A stretch of 64,000 nucleotides of DNA from RH-AL1 sp965249685. Its GTDB lineage: Bacteria > Pseudomonadota > Alphaproteobacteria > Rhizobiales > Beijerinckiaceae. Shown here in pieces: positions 1 to 8,755 of the stretch; positions within the stretch are counted from its first letter, which is position 1; each line of letters opens with the position of its first letter. Both the position numbers and the translations under genes were made by a program. The notes beneath the pieces are model-generated. The model was given only the letters and a program-made list of their open reading frames with translations. It was not told the origin of the DNA and made no database searches. The DNA is taken from assembly GCA_965249685.1 (NCBI GenBank), contig CBDFMN010000003.1, positions 62,001 to 126,000 on the forward strand, given 5' to 3'.

Positions 1-62
1 CGGAGATATCGCCGCTCGGCACGAAGCGGCCGAGTCGCCGGTGTGGCGCGGGAGGACGACGG

Positions 63-494
63 ATGAAGGGTTACAGCGCGGCGCTGATGGCTGCGGGTAT
101 GGTGCTGGCCGTGGGTGGCGCGGCCTACGCCCAGGACGCCGCGAAGGGCAAGTCCACGTTCAACCAGTGCATGGCTTGCCATCGGATCGGGCCGGACGCG
201 AAAGCGCTCGTGGGACCGCCCTTGACGGACGTGGTCGGCCGCAAGGCGGCCTCCTATGCGGGTTTCGCCTATTCGACCCTGCTCAAGGATGCCGGCGAGG
301 CGGGTCTCGTCTGGACCAATGCGGAGATCCAGAGCTACCTCGTCAATCCGTCGAGCTACCTCAAAAAGTATCTGACCGATCACGGCAAGGCCGACAAGGC
401 GACCGGTTCCAGCAAGATGGTCTACATGTTGGCCAACGAGGACCAACGGAAGAACGTGCTCGCCTATATCGAGACCTTCTCCACGAAGAAGTAG
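63..494 (+). CDS. class I c-type cytochrome (cytochrome c2-like)
   Basis: A secreted 143-residue protein that should carry electrons in the periplasm. It begins with a signal peptide ending near AYA-QD (residues 1-24). The heme-binding motif CMACH lies at residues 36-40, with Cys36, Cys39 and ligand His40. Met119, in a KMVYM stretch, is the likely second axial ligand. Length and motif order fit mitochondrial-type class I cytochromes c. A GGGAGG-like ribosome site precedes the ATG. A perfect 11-bp hairpin follows the stop. Nothing nearby names its redox partner. Confidence 0.9.
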   Translation: MKGYSAALMAAGMVLAVGGAAYAQDAAKGKSTFNQCMACHRIGPDAKALVGPPLTDVVGRKAASYAGFAYSTLLKDAGEAGLVWTNAEIQSYLVNPSSYLKKYLTDHGKADKATGSSKMVYMLANEDQRKNVLAYIETFSTKK

Positions 495-512
495 CCGATC
501 GCACATCGACGA

Positions 513-538
513 GCGAGGACGGGTGCGCCCGTCCTCGC
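513..538 (+). terminator. perfect hairpin downstream of cytochrome c gene
   Basis: An 11-bp perfect inverted repeat (GCGAGGACGGG, loop TGCG) lies 19 bases after the cytochrome stop codon. There is no T-tract, so it may stabilise the 3' end or act as a weak terminator rather than a classical intrinsic one. Confidence 0.5.
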
Positions 539-698
539 TGCGCGAGAGTCTCGTCGACGGCCATGCGGCTCCCGCTCGTTTCCTGCCATTCGCTTCCTTC
601 TGTTTTCCTCTCGTCCGTGCTAGTCCAACGCGGTAGCGTGACGGGTGGGGGAGCTGGTTTCGCGGGCTTGCTCCATCGGGCGTAGCCAAGGGCGAGCG

Positions 699-3254
699 AT
701 GTCAAACCCCGACGAAGCCGGCGACGTGGCGCTGCGCCTCCAGGCGGAACGGCGTCTGTGCCGATCGGCCGCGTTCCTCGACGAAGCGCAGCACGATCTC
801 GTCGAGCCGCATCTGGCAGAGGCGGCGCTGCGCGGCAGCGAAGAGAGGCTCAGGTTCGTCCTCTCGGCGGCTCGTCTCAGCTCGTGGGACCTCGACCTCG
901 CGTCCGACCAGATCTCCATGTCGGTCGATTGCCGCGCCCTGTTCGCTTTGCGGCCGGACGGACTTGTGAGCCGGCACGACCTGCTTGCCGCGTTTCACCC
1001 GGACGACCGCTCCCTGTTCTACGCCGCCGCGTCCGCCGCGCTTGAGACGGACACCGGGCTGGCGGGCGAGTACCGCATCCTTCACGCGTCCGGCGACCTG
1101 CGCTGGGTCGACATCCGCGGCCGGATGTTCCGCGACGACGGTGGGAGGCGGCAAAGCCTCGCCGGCGTCGTGCTCGACATCACCGAGCGCAAGCGGGCCG
1201 AGGCGGTCGTCGTCGATCAGGAGGAGCGCTACCGCGCGATCACCAACTCCATCGACCAGATGATCTGGTCGACGCGGGCCGACGGGTCGCACGACTACTA
1301 CAACCAACGTTGGTACGACTACACCGGGGTGCGCGTCGGGACGCTTGGCGAGGCCGGCTGGTTCGACCTCTTCCACCCCCACGATCGCGACCGTGCCTGG
1401 AGCGCCTGGCGGGATTGCCTGCGCACCGGCGAGCCCTACCGTCTGGAATACCGCTTGCGGCACCGCAGCGGCGTGTTTCGCTGGGTGCTGGCGCGGGCGC
1501 AGCCCATGCGCGACGAGTGCGGCGCCATCACCCGCTGGTATGGCACCTGCACCGATATCCATGACCTGCGGACGTCCGGCGAGCGTATCCGCGAATTGGA
1601 GGAGCGCTACCGCCTCGCCGCCAAGGCGACGAGCGACGCCATCTGGGAATGGAACCTCGGCAGCGGCGTGCTCGATTGGAACCCTGCGTTGCAGGATGTC
1701 TTCGGTCATGCCGTGCTGGCGACGGACCGGTCGTGGTGGACCGCCCAGATCCACCCCGACGACCGCGAGCGCGTCGGGGCAAGCCTCGCCGCCGCCGTGG
1801 CGAACCGGGCGACGCGGTGGGCGGAGGACTATCGCTTCCGCCGCGCCGACGGTTCCTATGCCGAGGTGTTCGATCGGGGCTTCGTCGCCCGCGACGACGA
1901 GGGGCGCGCGCTGCGCATGATCGGCGCAATGCAGGATCTCACGGAGCGACGCCACGCCGAAGCCGCGCTTCGCCGCCTGAACGAGACCCTGGAAGAGCGC
2001 GTCGTGGAGCGCACGGAGGAACTTGCCGCCAGCAACCGCCAGCTCGTGGCCCAGATCGAGGAGCGCGAGCTTGTCTCCGGCACCCTGCGGCAGATGCAGC
2101 GCCTCGAAGCCATCGGTCAATTGACCAGCGGCGTCGCGCACGACTTCAACAATCTGCTGACGGTCATCATGGGCAACCTCAGCTTCATCCAGCGCGGCGT
2201 GGTCGGCACGCCGATGGAGGGGAAGCTGCTGCGCCGCTTGGCCCTCATGGAGAACGCGGCGGAGCGGGGCGCGAAGCTGACGGCCTCGCTCCTCGCCTTC
2301 TCGCGGCGGCAGCGGCTGGAGCCCAAGCCGACCGACCTCAACCGGTCGGTGGGAAACCTCGGCGACCTCCTGCAGAGCACGATGGGCGGCGCGGTCAGCA
2401 TCGAGACCCGCCTGTGCGACGATCTCTGGACGGCGCTGGTCGATCCCACGCAGATCGAACTCGTCATCCTCAACCTCGCGATCAACGCGCGCGACGCTCT
2501 TCAGGTCGGCGGCAGCGTCGCCGTCGAGACCACCAACGTGATCCTGCGCGAGCCGCCGCGGCGGCCCGAGGAGCCGGAGCCCGGCGCCTATGTGGCGGTC
2601 GCCGTGCGCGACCGCGGCTGTGGGATGAGCGAGGAGGTCCGCACCAAGGCCTTCGAGCCGTTCTTCACCACGAAGGAGGTCGGCAAAGGCACGGGCCTTG
2701 GCCTCAGCCAGGTGCTCGGCTTCGCCAAGCAGTCGGGCGGTGGCGTGCGGATCGACACCGCGCCGGGAGAGGGCACGACCGTATGGGTGTTCCTGCCACG
2801 CGCCGAGCGGGAGGCGCCGCTCGAACATCTGGCGGCCGGGTACGACCGCGGCGCGGTGAACCTCGCCGGCGTCACTATCCTTCTCGTCGACGACGACGAA
2901 GACGTCCGCGAGGTCACCGCGGCCATGCTCCGCGAGGCCGGGTACGCGGTGCTGGAGGCGGGTAGCGGCGGGGCAGGGCTCGAGGCGCTGGACCGCCAGC
3001 CGGTGGACCTCCTGCTCGTCGACTTCGCGATGCCGGGCATGAACGGTTCGGAGGTGGCGCGGGAGGCGCAGGTCCGCCGGCCGGGCCTGCCCGTGCTGTT
3101 CGTCACCGGCTACACGGACCTCGACGCGATCCGGCTGGTCGGCGAGGACCGCATCATCGCCAAGCCCTTCCAGTTCGAACAATTGCTCCAGACGATCGAC
3201 CAGGTGCTGGGCGCTCAGCCGAGCGCCGACGGCCTGACGCCGTCGCATCATTGA
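699..3254 (+). CDS. PAS-domain hybrid sensor histidine kinase with receiver
   Basis: A soluble hybrid two-component kinase of about 851 residues. Three PAS/PAC modules fill roughly residues 50-440, with repeated RWV and GTCTDI-type PAC ends. A HisKA domain follows, with phospho-accepting His481 in GVAHDFNN. The ATPase domain has an N-box (Asn596 in NLAINARDAL), a DRGCGMS G1 box and GKGTGLGLS. A C-terminal receiver has phospho-acceptor Asp775 in LLLVDFAMPG. No transmembrane helix is visible, so it probably senses a cytoplasmic cue. The ATG at 699 is preferred over one 54 bases upstream because GGGCGAG precedes it and the upstream extension lacks domain content. Its stop overlaps the next gene's start (TTGA), suggesting translational coupling. 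Confidence 0.88.
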   Translation: MSNPDEAGDVALRLQAERRLCRSAAFLDEAQHDLVEPHLAEAALRGSEERLRFVLSAARLSSWDLDLASDQISMSVDCRALFALRPDGLVSRHDLLAAFHPDDRSLFYAAASAALETDTGLAGEYRILHASGDLRWVDIRGRMFRDDGGRRQSLAGVVLDITERKRAEAVVVDQEERYRAITNSIDQMIWSTRADGSHDYYNQRWYDYTGVRVGTLGEAGWFDLFHPHDRDRAWSAWRDCLRTGEPYRLEYRLRHRSGVFRWVLARAQPMRDECGAITRWYGTCTDIHDLRTSGERIRELEERYRLAAKATSDAIWEWNLGSGVLDWNPALQDVFGHAVLATDRSWWTAQIHPDDRERVGASLAAAVANRATRWAEDYRFRRADGSYAEVFDRGFVARDDEGRALRMIGAMQDLTERRHAEAALRRLNETLEERVVERTEELAASNRQLVAQIEERELVSGTLRQMQRLEAIGQLTSGVAHDFNNLLTVIMGNLSFIQRGVVGTPMEGKLLRRLALMENAAERGAKLTASLLAFSRRQRLEPKPTDLNRSVGNLGDLLQSTMGGAVSIETRLCDDLWTALVDPTQIELVILNLAINARDALQVGGSVAVETTNVILREPPRRPEEPEPGAYVAVAVRDRGCGMSEEVRTKAFEPFFTTKEVGKGTGLGLSQVLGFAKQSGGGVRIDTAPGEGTTVWVFLPRAEREAPLEHLAAGYDRGAVNLAGVTILLVDDDEDVREVTAAMLREAGYAVLEAGSGGAGLEALDRQPVDLLLVDFAMPGMNGSEVAREAQVRRPGLPVLFVTGYTDLDAIRLVGEDRIIAKPFQFEQLLQTIDQVLGAQPSADGLTPSHH

Positions 3255-4432
3255 CCGGACCCGTGCGAGACTGGTTCGCCGGGTTCCTCCCGGCCGCCGC
3301 GAGCATCAGCGTGACCGAACGCTTCCGCAGCGCGTCGGGCGCCTTCCTCGGCATCCTGCTGACCGGCCTCATCAGTTCGGCGGTCGTCGGCACGGGGTTC
3401 GCCCTGCCGCTGCTGATTGCGCCGATGGGTGCGTCGGCCGTCCTGCTGTTCGCCGTTCCGGCCTCGCCGCTGGCGCAACCCTGGTCGATCATCGGGGGCA
3501 ATGTCGTCGCCGCGGTCGTCGGCGTCACGGCGGCCCAACTCTTTCCCACGCCGATGGTCGCCGCACCCGTGGCGATCGGAGTCGCCATCGGGCTGATGTT
3601 CACCCTGCGTTGCATCCACCCGCCCAGCGGCGCGGTGGCGCTGACCGCCGTGCTGGGCGGACCTGCCATCGCCGCCCTCGGCTACCGTTTCGTGCTTTGG
3701 CCGGTCCTGCTCAATTCGGTCGTCATCACCCTGGTCGCCCTGGCCTTCAACAACGCGACGCGGCGCCGCTACCCGTCCCCCCAGGCAGCGTCCGCGGCCG
3801 GACGGCACGGCACCGGCGATGCCGCGGCGCTCGGCCGTGTCGGGTTCTCCCCCGCCGACCTCGATGCCGTGCTGCGGCGCTACGATCAGGTCCTGGATGT
3901 CAGCCGCGCCGACATGAGCGCGCTGTTCCAACAGGCGGAAATGGAATCCTACCGCCGGCGGTTCGGCAGCGTCAGCTGCGCCTCCATCATGGCCCGCGAC
4001 GTCGTGAGCGTCGAATGGGGCACGCCGCTTGGCGAGGCTTGGACCATCATGCGCAAGCACAAGCTGCGGGCCGTACCGGTCGTTGACCGCGCAGGGCACG
4101 TGCTCGGCATGGTCAGCGACGTCGACTTCATGACCGACGCGGGGCTCGACACCTATCCCACGCTTGCCGCCCGCTTCTACCGCCTGATCGCGCCGCCGAC
4201 CACGGATTACGCGGACACGCCGGAAGCGGTGGGGCAGATCATGGCGAAAGGCGTTCCGACGGTGCGGGCGGACAGTCCCATCGTTGAACTCGTGCCGATC
4301 CTCGCCGATTCCGGCCTGCGGCAGGTGCCGGTCGTCGACGAGGCCGGCCACCTCGTCGGCATCGTCGCGCAATCGGACCTCATCGCCGGGCTCTACCGCA
4401 GCCGCCTCGCCGAGGATCTCTCCACGTCCTGA
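3251..4432 (+). CDS. HPP-family membrane protein with paired CBS domains
   Basis: A 393-residue protein with an N-terminal HPP membrane domain and a C-terminal pair of CBS domains. The HPP domain has about four helices in residues 30-170, with the diagnostic HPPSGAVAL motif starting at His123. The CBS domains span about 245-300 and 330-385. HPP proteins have been linked to nitrite transport in plastids and cyanobacteria. CBS pairs usually bind adenosyl ligands and gate the attached domain. The start is a TTG overlapping the kinase stop by four bases, so the two proteins may be made together. Any signalling link between them is inference. Confidence 0.82.
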   Translation: MTGPVRDWFAGFLPAAASISVTERFRSASGAFLGILLTGLISSAVVGTGFALPLLIAPMGASAVLLFAVPASPLAQPWSIIGGNVVAAVVGVTAAQLFPTPMVAAPVAIGVAIGLMFTLRCIHPPSGAVALTAVLGGPAIAALGYRFVLWPVLLNSVVITLVALAFNNATRRRYPSPQAASAAGRHGTGDAAALGRVGFSPADLDAVLRRYDQVLDVSRADMSALFQQAEMESYRRRFGSVSCASIMARDVVSVEWGTPLGEAWTIMRKHKLRAVPVVDRAGHVLGMVSDVDFMTDAGLDTYPTLAARFYRLIAPPTTDYADTPEAVGQIMAKGVPTVRADSPIVELVPILADSGLRQVPVVDEAGHLVGIVAQSDLIAGLYRSRLAEDLSTS

Positions 4433-4474
4433 CAGGTGTCGAGCCCGGGCTTTTGCGTCAGGTTGTCCCCCGCC

Positions 4475-6043
4475 TCAGGCCTTGCCGTCCGTCGCCTCGC
4501 GCACGTCGATCAAGCCGAGCCGGCTTTTCTTCCCCCATTGGCTTTGGCCGGTGAGAAAGAAGACCCAGCCGAGCGCCGCGCCGGTGTGGCGCAGGACCTG
4601 GAAGGTGAAGGGTTCGGCAAGCGAGGCGAGGATGGCGCGGTCGAGCCGTGCCGAGGTGGTGGGATCGACCCAGCGGCGGTAGAGGTGGATCGACCAGAGA
4701 TGGAAGGTGAAGTCGATGGCGATCTTGCCCAGGATCACGCCGCCGACCGGAGCCGCCAGCGCGAGCCGCCCCGTCGCCAGATAGAAGATGAGCAGCGCAA
4801 AGGCGAGCAGGCCGTAGATCGGCTGCAGCGTGTCGAGCGCCTTCACCGGCAGCATCATCAGCCCAAGCCGGCCGTAGCGCGGGTTGCCGACCATGTCGCG
4901 ATACCAATATTGCGTTTGAAGGAAGCCGCAGAACCAGCGGCGGCGCTGGCGCAGGAAGGCACCCGTCGTGCTCGGCGCGTCGGTGATCGCCTTGGCTTGC
5001 CCGACGACGCCCGTGGTCCAGCCGAGATCGTGCATCACGCCGTAGCGCCGCAGCCGGTGGATCAGCTCGTAATCCTCGACGAGGCACGCGTCGTCGAAGC
5101 CGCCGACGGCGAGGACGGGCGCGCGGCGGAAGCCGGCAAAGGCGCCGGAGATCAGCAGCAGCGCGTCCATGCGACCCCAGGCGTAGCGGGAGAGAAAGTT
5201 GCGGATGTACTCGTAGGTCTGGAACCACTGGTAGAAGCGCCCGCTCAAGGTGCTGCTGCAGATGGGCGTGAGCACGCCGGTCGCCGCGACAAGCGCGGGT
5301 TCGGCCGCAAAGGCGTCGCGCATCGCGCGGGTCGCCTTCGAATCGAGCAGCGTGTCGCCGTCCACCGTCAGCACCAGGTCCGTTTCCGCCATGGCGATGG
5401 CGGCGTTCAGCGCGCGGGCCTTACCGCCGTGCGGCAGGCGCAGCCAGCGCAGGCTCGGATGGATCGCGCTCGGTTCGCTCATCGCGCCCAGCGCCGGCGC
5501 GCTGAGGCCGAAGCGTTCCGTCAGCACCGCCGCGGTGCGGTCCTGCGACCCGTCGTCGGCGATCACGATCAGGTCGGCAGGCTCCTCCTGGGCGAACAGG
5601 GCGCGCAGGGTGATCGGCAGCACGTCCGCCTCGTTGTGCGCCGCGACGAGGACGCCGAGACTGGGCCGCGCGATGGTCGCCGGAGGCGTCGCGCGTCGCT
5701 TCAGCAGCGGCAGGGTCTGTATGAAGACGAAGCCGATCAGCACCGTATCGTAGGCGATATAGACGAGGCCGACCGACCACGCGACGACCCCGTCCGCGGA
5801 AAAGGCCCGGGCCAGGAGGGCGAACCAGAGTGCGACCACTGCGCCATGGATGGCGAGGCTTGGCCAGGGCGTCGGGACGGGACGAAGGCGGGGCGAGGCT
5901 TCGGCCAGCGCGGCGCTGAGCTTGGATGGCGTAGACAGGGTCAGATCCTCATGTCGGCCCGAAGAAGCCGGCCGTTGCGCGTTCGGGCTAGTGTGCCCGC
6001 GACCTCCTCCCCGCTTTTTTGTATATACGGCGTACAACGCCAT
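4475..6043 (-). CDS. membrane glycosyltransferase family 2 (BcsA/PgaC-like)
   Basis: A processive-type GT2 enzyme of 522 residues that likely polymerises or transfers a sugar at the inner membrane. Two N-terminal helices precede the GT-A domain, which begins at VAAHNEAD. Visible catalytic features are DDGS, the VDGD pair (Asp228, Asp230), EDYEL (Asp324) and QRRRW (Gln366-Trp370), the D,D,D,QxxRW signature of cellulose and poly-GlcNAc synthases. C-terminal helices follow. No PilZ domain or partner subunits are adjacent, so the product is unknown. The ATG at 6043 has no clear ribosome site, and the first 40 residues look low in information. It is divergent from the cytochrome b561 gene. Confidence 0.8.
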   Translation of the reverse strand: MALYAVYTKKRGGGRGHTSPNAQRPASSGRHEDLTLSTPSKLSAALAEASPRLRPVPTPWPSLAIHGAVVALWFALLARAFSADGVVAWSVGLVYIAYDTVLIGFVFIQTLPLLKRRATPPATIARPSLGVLVAAHNEADVLPITLRALFAQEEPADLIVIADDGSQDRTAAVLTERFGLSAPALGAMSEPSAIHPSLRWLRLPHGGKARALNAAIAMAETDLVLTVDGDTLLDSKATRAMRDAFAAEPALVAATGVLTPICSSTLSGRFYQWFQTYEYIRNFLSRYAWGRMDALLLISGAFAGFRRAPVLAVGGFDDACLVEDYELIHRLRRYGVMHDLGWTTGVVGQAKAITDAPSTTGAFLRQRRRWFCGFLQTQYWYRDMVGNPRYGRLGLMMLPVKALDTLQPIYGLLAFALLIFYLATGRLALAAPVGGVILGKIAIDFTFHLWSIHLYRRWVDPTTSARLDRAILASLAEPFTFQVLRHTGAALGWVFFLTGQSQWGKKSRLGLIDVREATDGKA

Positions 6044-6127
6044 TTTGTTGTGGCATATCGCACGGCAGGCGCCGGTTCGCGAGCGAACGGCGGCAATGCA
6101 CGAAAGCGCGGCGCATCAGGAGACGGA

Positions 6128-6712
6128 ATGTCGCAAGTCATGACCCACCCGCCGTTGGCCCGCTACACTGGGACCGCCATGGCCCTGCATTGGATCATCG
6201 CCGGGTTACTCGCCGTAAACGTGACGCTCGGGCTGATCGTCGACCTTATCCCGGAAAGCACTGTGCGCACCTCGATCGACCTCCACAAGTCGATCGGCAT
6301 CACCGTTCTCGGCCTGGTGCTCCTGCGGATCCTGTGGCGTTTTTCGCACCGGCCGCCGGCCATGCCGCGCACCTACGCGCCGTGGGAGAGGCTGGGCGCC
6401 CACGCCGCCCATCTCGCGCTCTACCTCCTGATCCTTGCGATGCCTGTCACGGGCTGGATGCATGATTCCGCCTTCAAGGACGCGGCGCAGCACCCCCTCA
6501 TGCTCTTCGGGCTCGTGCCGTTCCCGCGCATCGGCTGGATCGCCAATGCGGCGCCGGCCGAGAAGGAGCACCTGCACATGCTGTTCTACAGCTTCCACAC
6601 CTACATCGCCTACGCGCTGTATGGTTTGGTAGCGCTGCATATCCTCGGCGCTCTGAAGCACCAGCTCTGGGACCGCGAGCCGGAGCTTCAGCGGATGCTG
6701 CCGCGACGCTGA
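6128..6712 (+). CDS. cytochrome b561 family protein
   Basis: A four-helix membrane di-heme cytochrome of 194 residues, expected to pass electrons between the quinone pool and a periplasmic partner. Conserved histidines appear in ALHWIIAG (His21), DLHKSIG (His53) and the fourth-helix FHTYIAYALYGLVALHILG segment. AGGAG sits just ahead of the ATG at 6128. An open frame continues far upstream of this ATG, but that part is antisense to the glycosyltransferase and is not coding. The gene converges with pbpC, with the stop codons abutting. Confidence 0.88.
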   Translation: MSQVMTHPPLARYTGTAMALHWIIAGLLAVNVTLGLIVDLIPESTVRTSIDLHKSIGITVLGLVLLRILWRFSHRPPAMPRTYAPWERLGAHAAHLALYLLILAMPVTGWMHDSAFKDAAQHPLMLFGLVPFPRIGWIANAAPAEKEHLHMLFYSFHTYIAYALYGLVALHILGALKHQLWDREPELQRMLPRR

Positions 6713-8755
6713 TCACGGCGCGGGCCGCGTCTCCACCCGCACCTTCACGGTGTCGTCATGGCCGAGCGCGTCGATCACGCTCACCGTCGAAAAACCATCC
6801 CCGGCCGGCCGCCACGATGCGTCGTGCGCGAACGGACGGCTGGCGACGGGCTGGCCGTCCACCAGCCAACGATAGGGCCGCCGCCCGCCTTCCACCGCGA
6901 GGGTGACGGCACCTGCGTCGCCCGCATCCACCAGCAGGCGGGAGCCGGGCAGGGGAAAAACGATGTGCGGCGCGCCGGCGAGGGGTGCGGCCGCCGCCGT
7001 CAGGCGCACCAGGGCCGGTGGTGGCGGCTCGGCGAACAGGGGGGCCAGCGCGCGTGCGGCGAGCGGCACGGGTGGGAGAAGGTCGAAGAGGCGGAACAGG
7101 ATGCCGGCGGATGCGACGCCGACGCAGCCGCTGCAGGTGCCGCCATCCGCCCGGCCCATCCAGACGCCGATCACGCGGGCCCCATCGAAGCCGATTGCCC
7201 AGCCGTCGCGGAAGCGGTACGACGTCCCCGTCTTATAGGCGAGCGCGCGGGCTGCCGTCCCGCGCGGCGGCGGCATGCCCGCGAGGATGTCGACCACCGC
7301 GTCGGCGCCGGCGCGCGTCAGGAGGGCCAATGCGCTCCCCGGCGCGTCTCCGGCCGTAGGCTGCTCGACCAGCGGCTTGACGGTGCCGCCGTCGGCCAGC
7401 GCGGCATAGGCCGTCACAAGGTCGCGCAGCGTGGTGCCGACGCCGCCGAGCGCCAGCGGCAGGCTCGGCGCCGCATCGGAGTCGAACAGTAATGGCATGC
7501 CCGCCTGCCGGAACGCGTCGGCAAAGGCGACCGGCCCGACGCGCTGCAGGACGAGCACGGCGGGCAGGTTGAGCGAGGCCTGAAGGGCGCGGCGCAGCGT
7601 GACGTCGCCGTTGAAGCCGCCATCGAAATTATGCGGGGCGTAATCGTCGAAACGGGTCGGCGCGTCCTGCACGAGGCTGCCCGGATGGGCGAGCAGGCGG
7701 TCGAAAGCCATACCGTAGATGAAGGGCTTCAGCGTCGAGCCGGGCGAACGCACGGCGCGGGTCATGTCGACCGCACCGCGGCGGCTCGCGTCGAAGTAAT
7801 CGCCGCTTCCCGCCTCGGCCAGCACCGCGCCGCTACGCCAATCCGCGACCAGGACGGCGACGTTCACCGGCCGCGGCACCGCGGCGAGGACGCCCCGCAG
7901 CACCCGCTCGACGCCCGCCTGCGTCGTCCGGTCGAGCGTCGTATGAACGAGCCCCGACGCGGCGGCGCCGGCGAGCCGCTCGGCGAGGTGCGGGGCGAGG
8001 AACGGCAGCGGGAGGCGCCGGCCGGGGAGAGGCGAGGCCATTGCGTCAGCCAAGGCGGCTCGCGTCACCACACCGTCGCGCCAGCCGCGCTCGAGCACCC
8101 TGGTCCGCGCTTCGCGCGCGCGGCTCGCTGGCGCGTCCGGCCGCAGGCGACGGGGCGCCTGCGGCAGCGCGACGAGAAGCGCCGCCTCCGGCTGCGAGAG
8201 CTGGGCCGGCTCCTTCCCGAACCAGGCGAGCGCGCCGGCGCGCAAGCCCTGCAGGTTGCCGCCCATCGGCGCCAGCGTGAGGTAGGCGTCGAGCAGCGCC
8301 GCCTTGCTCATTCGCCGCTCGAGCTGTAGCGCGCGGGCGATCTGGATGAGTTTGGCCGCCACCGTGCGCGGGCGCGGCTCCAGCAGGCGGGCGACCTGCA
8401 TCGTCAGGGTCGAGCCGCCGGAAACGATCCGGCCGTGCGTCGCAAGCTGCGCCGCGGCGCGGAGCAGGGCGAGCGGATCGAAGCCGGGGTGGCTCCAGAA
8501 CCTCTTGTCCTCGGCGTCGAGCAGCAGGGCGAGGTAGGCCGGTGCCACCTCGGCTGCGGTGACCGGCAGCCGCCACTGCCCGTCCGACGTCATGAAGGGG
8601 CGCAGCATCGCGCCGTCGCGCGCGACGACGATCCGGGAGGGTGTCTCCAGCCGCGAAAGGTCGGGCGGGAGGAGCCGGTCCGCCGCCGCAATCGATAGGC
8701 CGAGAACAGCCAGCGCCGCCGCCGCGCCGATCGCCAGGCCGGCCGGCCGTCTCAT
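6713..8755 (-). CDS. pbpC: penicillin-binding protein 1C
   Basis: A bifunctional peptidoglycan synthase of 680 residues anchored by one N-terminal helix. The GT51 glycosyltransferase domain has catalytic Glu82 in DAEDKRFWSHPG and the GGSTLTMQ motif. The transpeptidase domain has Ser340-x-x-Lys343 (STLK) and Lys508-Thr-Gly (KTGTSYRF). The last 90 or so residues match the PBP1C C-terminal domain. The gene overlaps the alpha-2-macroglobulin stop by four bases (ATGA). This pairing is well known in proteobacteria and is thought to link protease trapping with wall repair. Confidence 0.94.
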   Translation of the reverse strand: MRRPAGLAIGAAAALAVLGLSIAAADRLLPPDLSRLETPSRIVVARDGAMLRPFMTSDGQWRLPVTAAEVAPAYLALLLDAEDKRFWSHPGFDPLALLRAAAQLATHGRIVSGGSTLTMQVARLLEPRPRTVAAKLIQIARALQLERRMSKAALLDAYLTLAPMGGNLQGLRAGALAWFGKEPAQLSQPEAALLVALPQAPRRLRPDAPASRAREARTRVLERGWRDGVVTRAALADAMASPLPGRRLPLPFLAPHLAERLAGAAASGLVHTTLDRTTQAGVERVLRGVLAAVPRPVNVAVLVADWRSGAVLAEAGSGDYFDASRRGAVDMTRAVRSPGSTLKPFIYGMAFDRLLAHPGSLVQDAPTRFDDYAPHNFDGGFNGDVTLRRALQASLNLPAVLVLQRVGPVAFADAFRQAGMPLLFDSDAAPSLPLALGGVGTTLRDLVTAYAALADGGTVKPLVEQPTAGDAPGSALALLTRAGADAVVDILAGMPPPRGTAARALAYKTGTSYRFRDGWAIGFDGARVIGVWMGRADGGTCSGCVGVASAGILFRLFDLLPPVPLAARALAPLFAEPPPPALVRLTAAAAPLAGAPHIVFPLPGSRLLVDAGDAGAVTLAVEGGRRPYRWLVDGQPVASRPFAHDASWRPAGDGFSTVSVIDALGHDDTVKVRVETRPAP

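Noticed and set aside
702..3251. 849-codon open frame on the minus strand
   Set aside because: It is the complement of the hybrid kinase, which has clear domains; long antisense frames are common in GC-rich DNA.
4436..6127. Long open frame on the plus strand running into the cytochrome b561 gene
   Set aside because: It is antisense to the GT2 glycosyltransferase, which has catalytic motifs. Cytochrome b561 has its own start and ribosome site at 6128.
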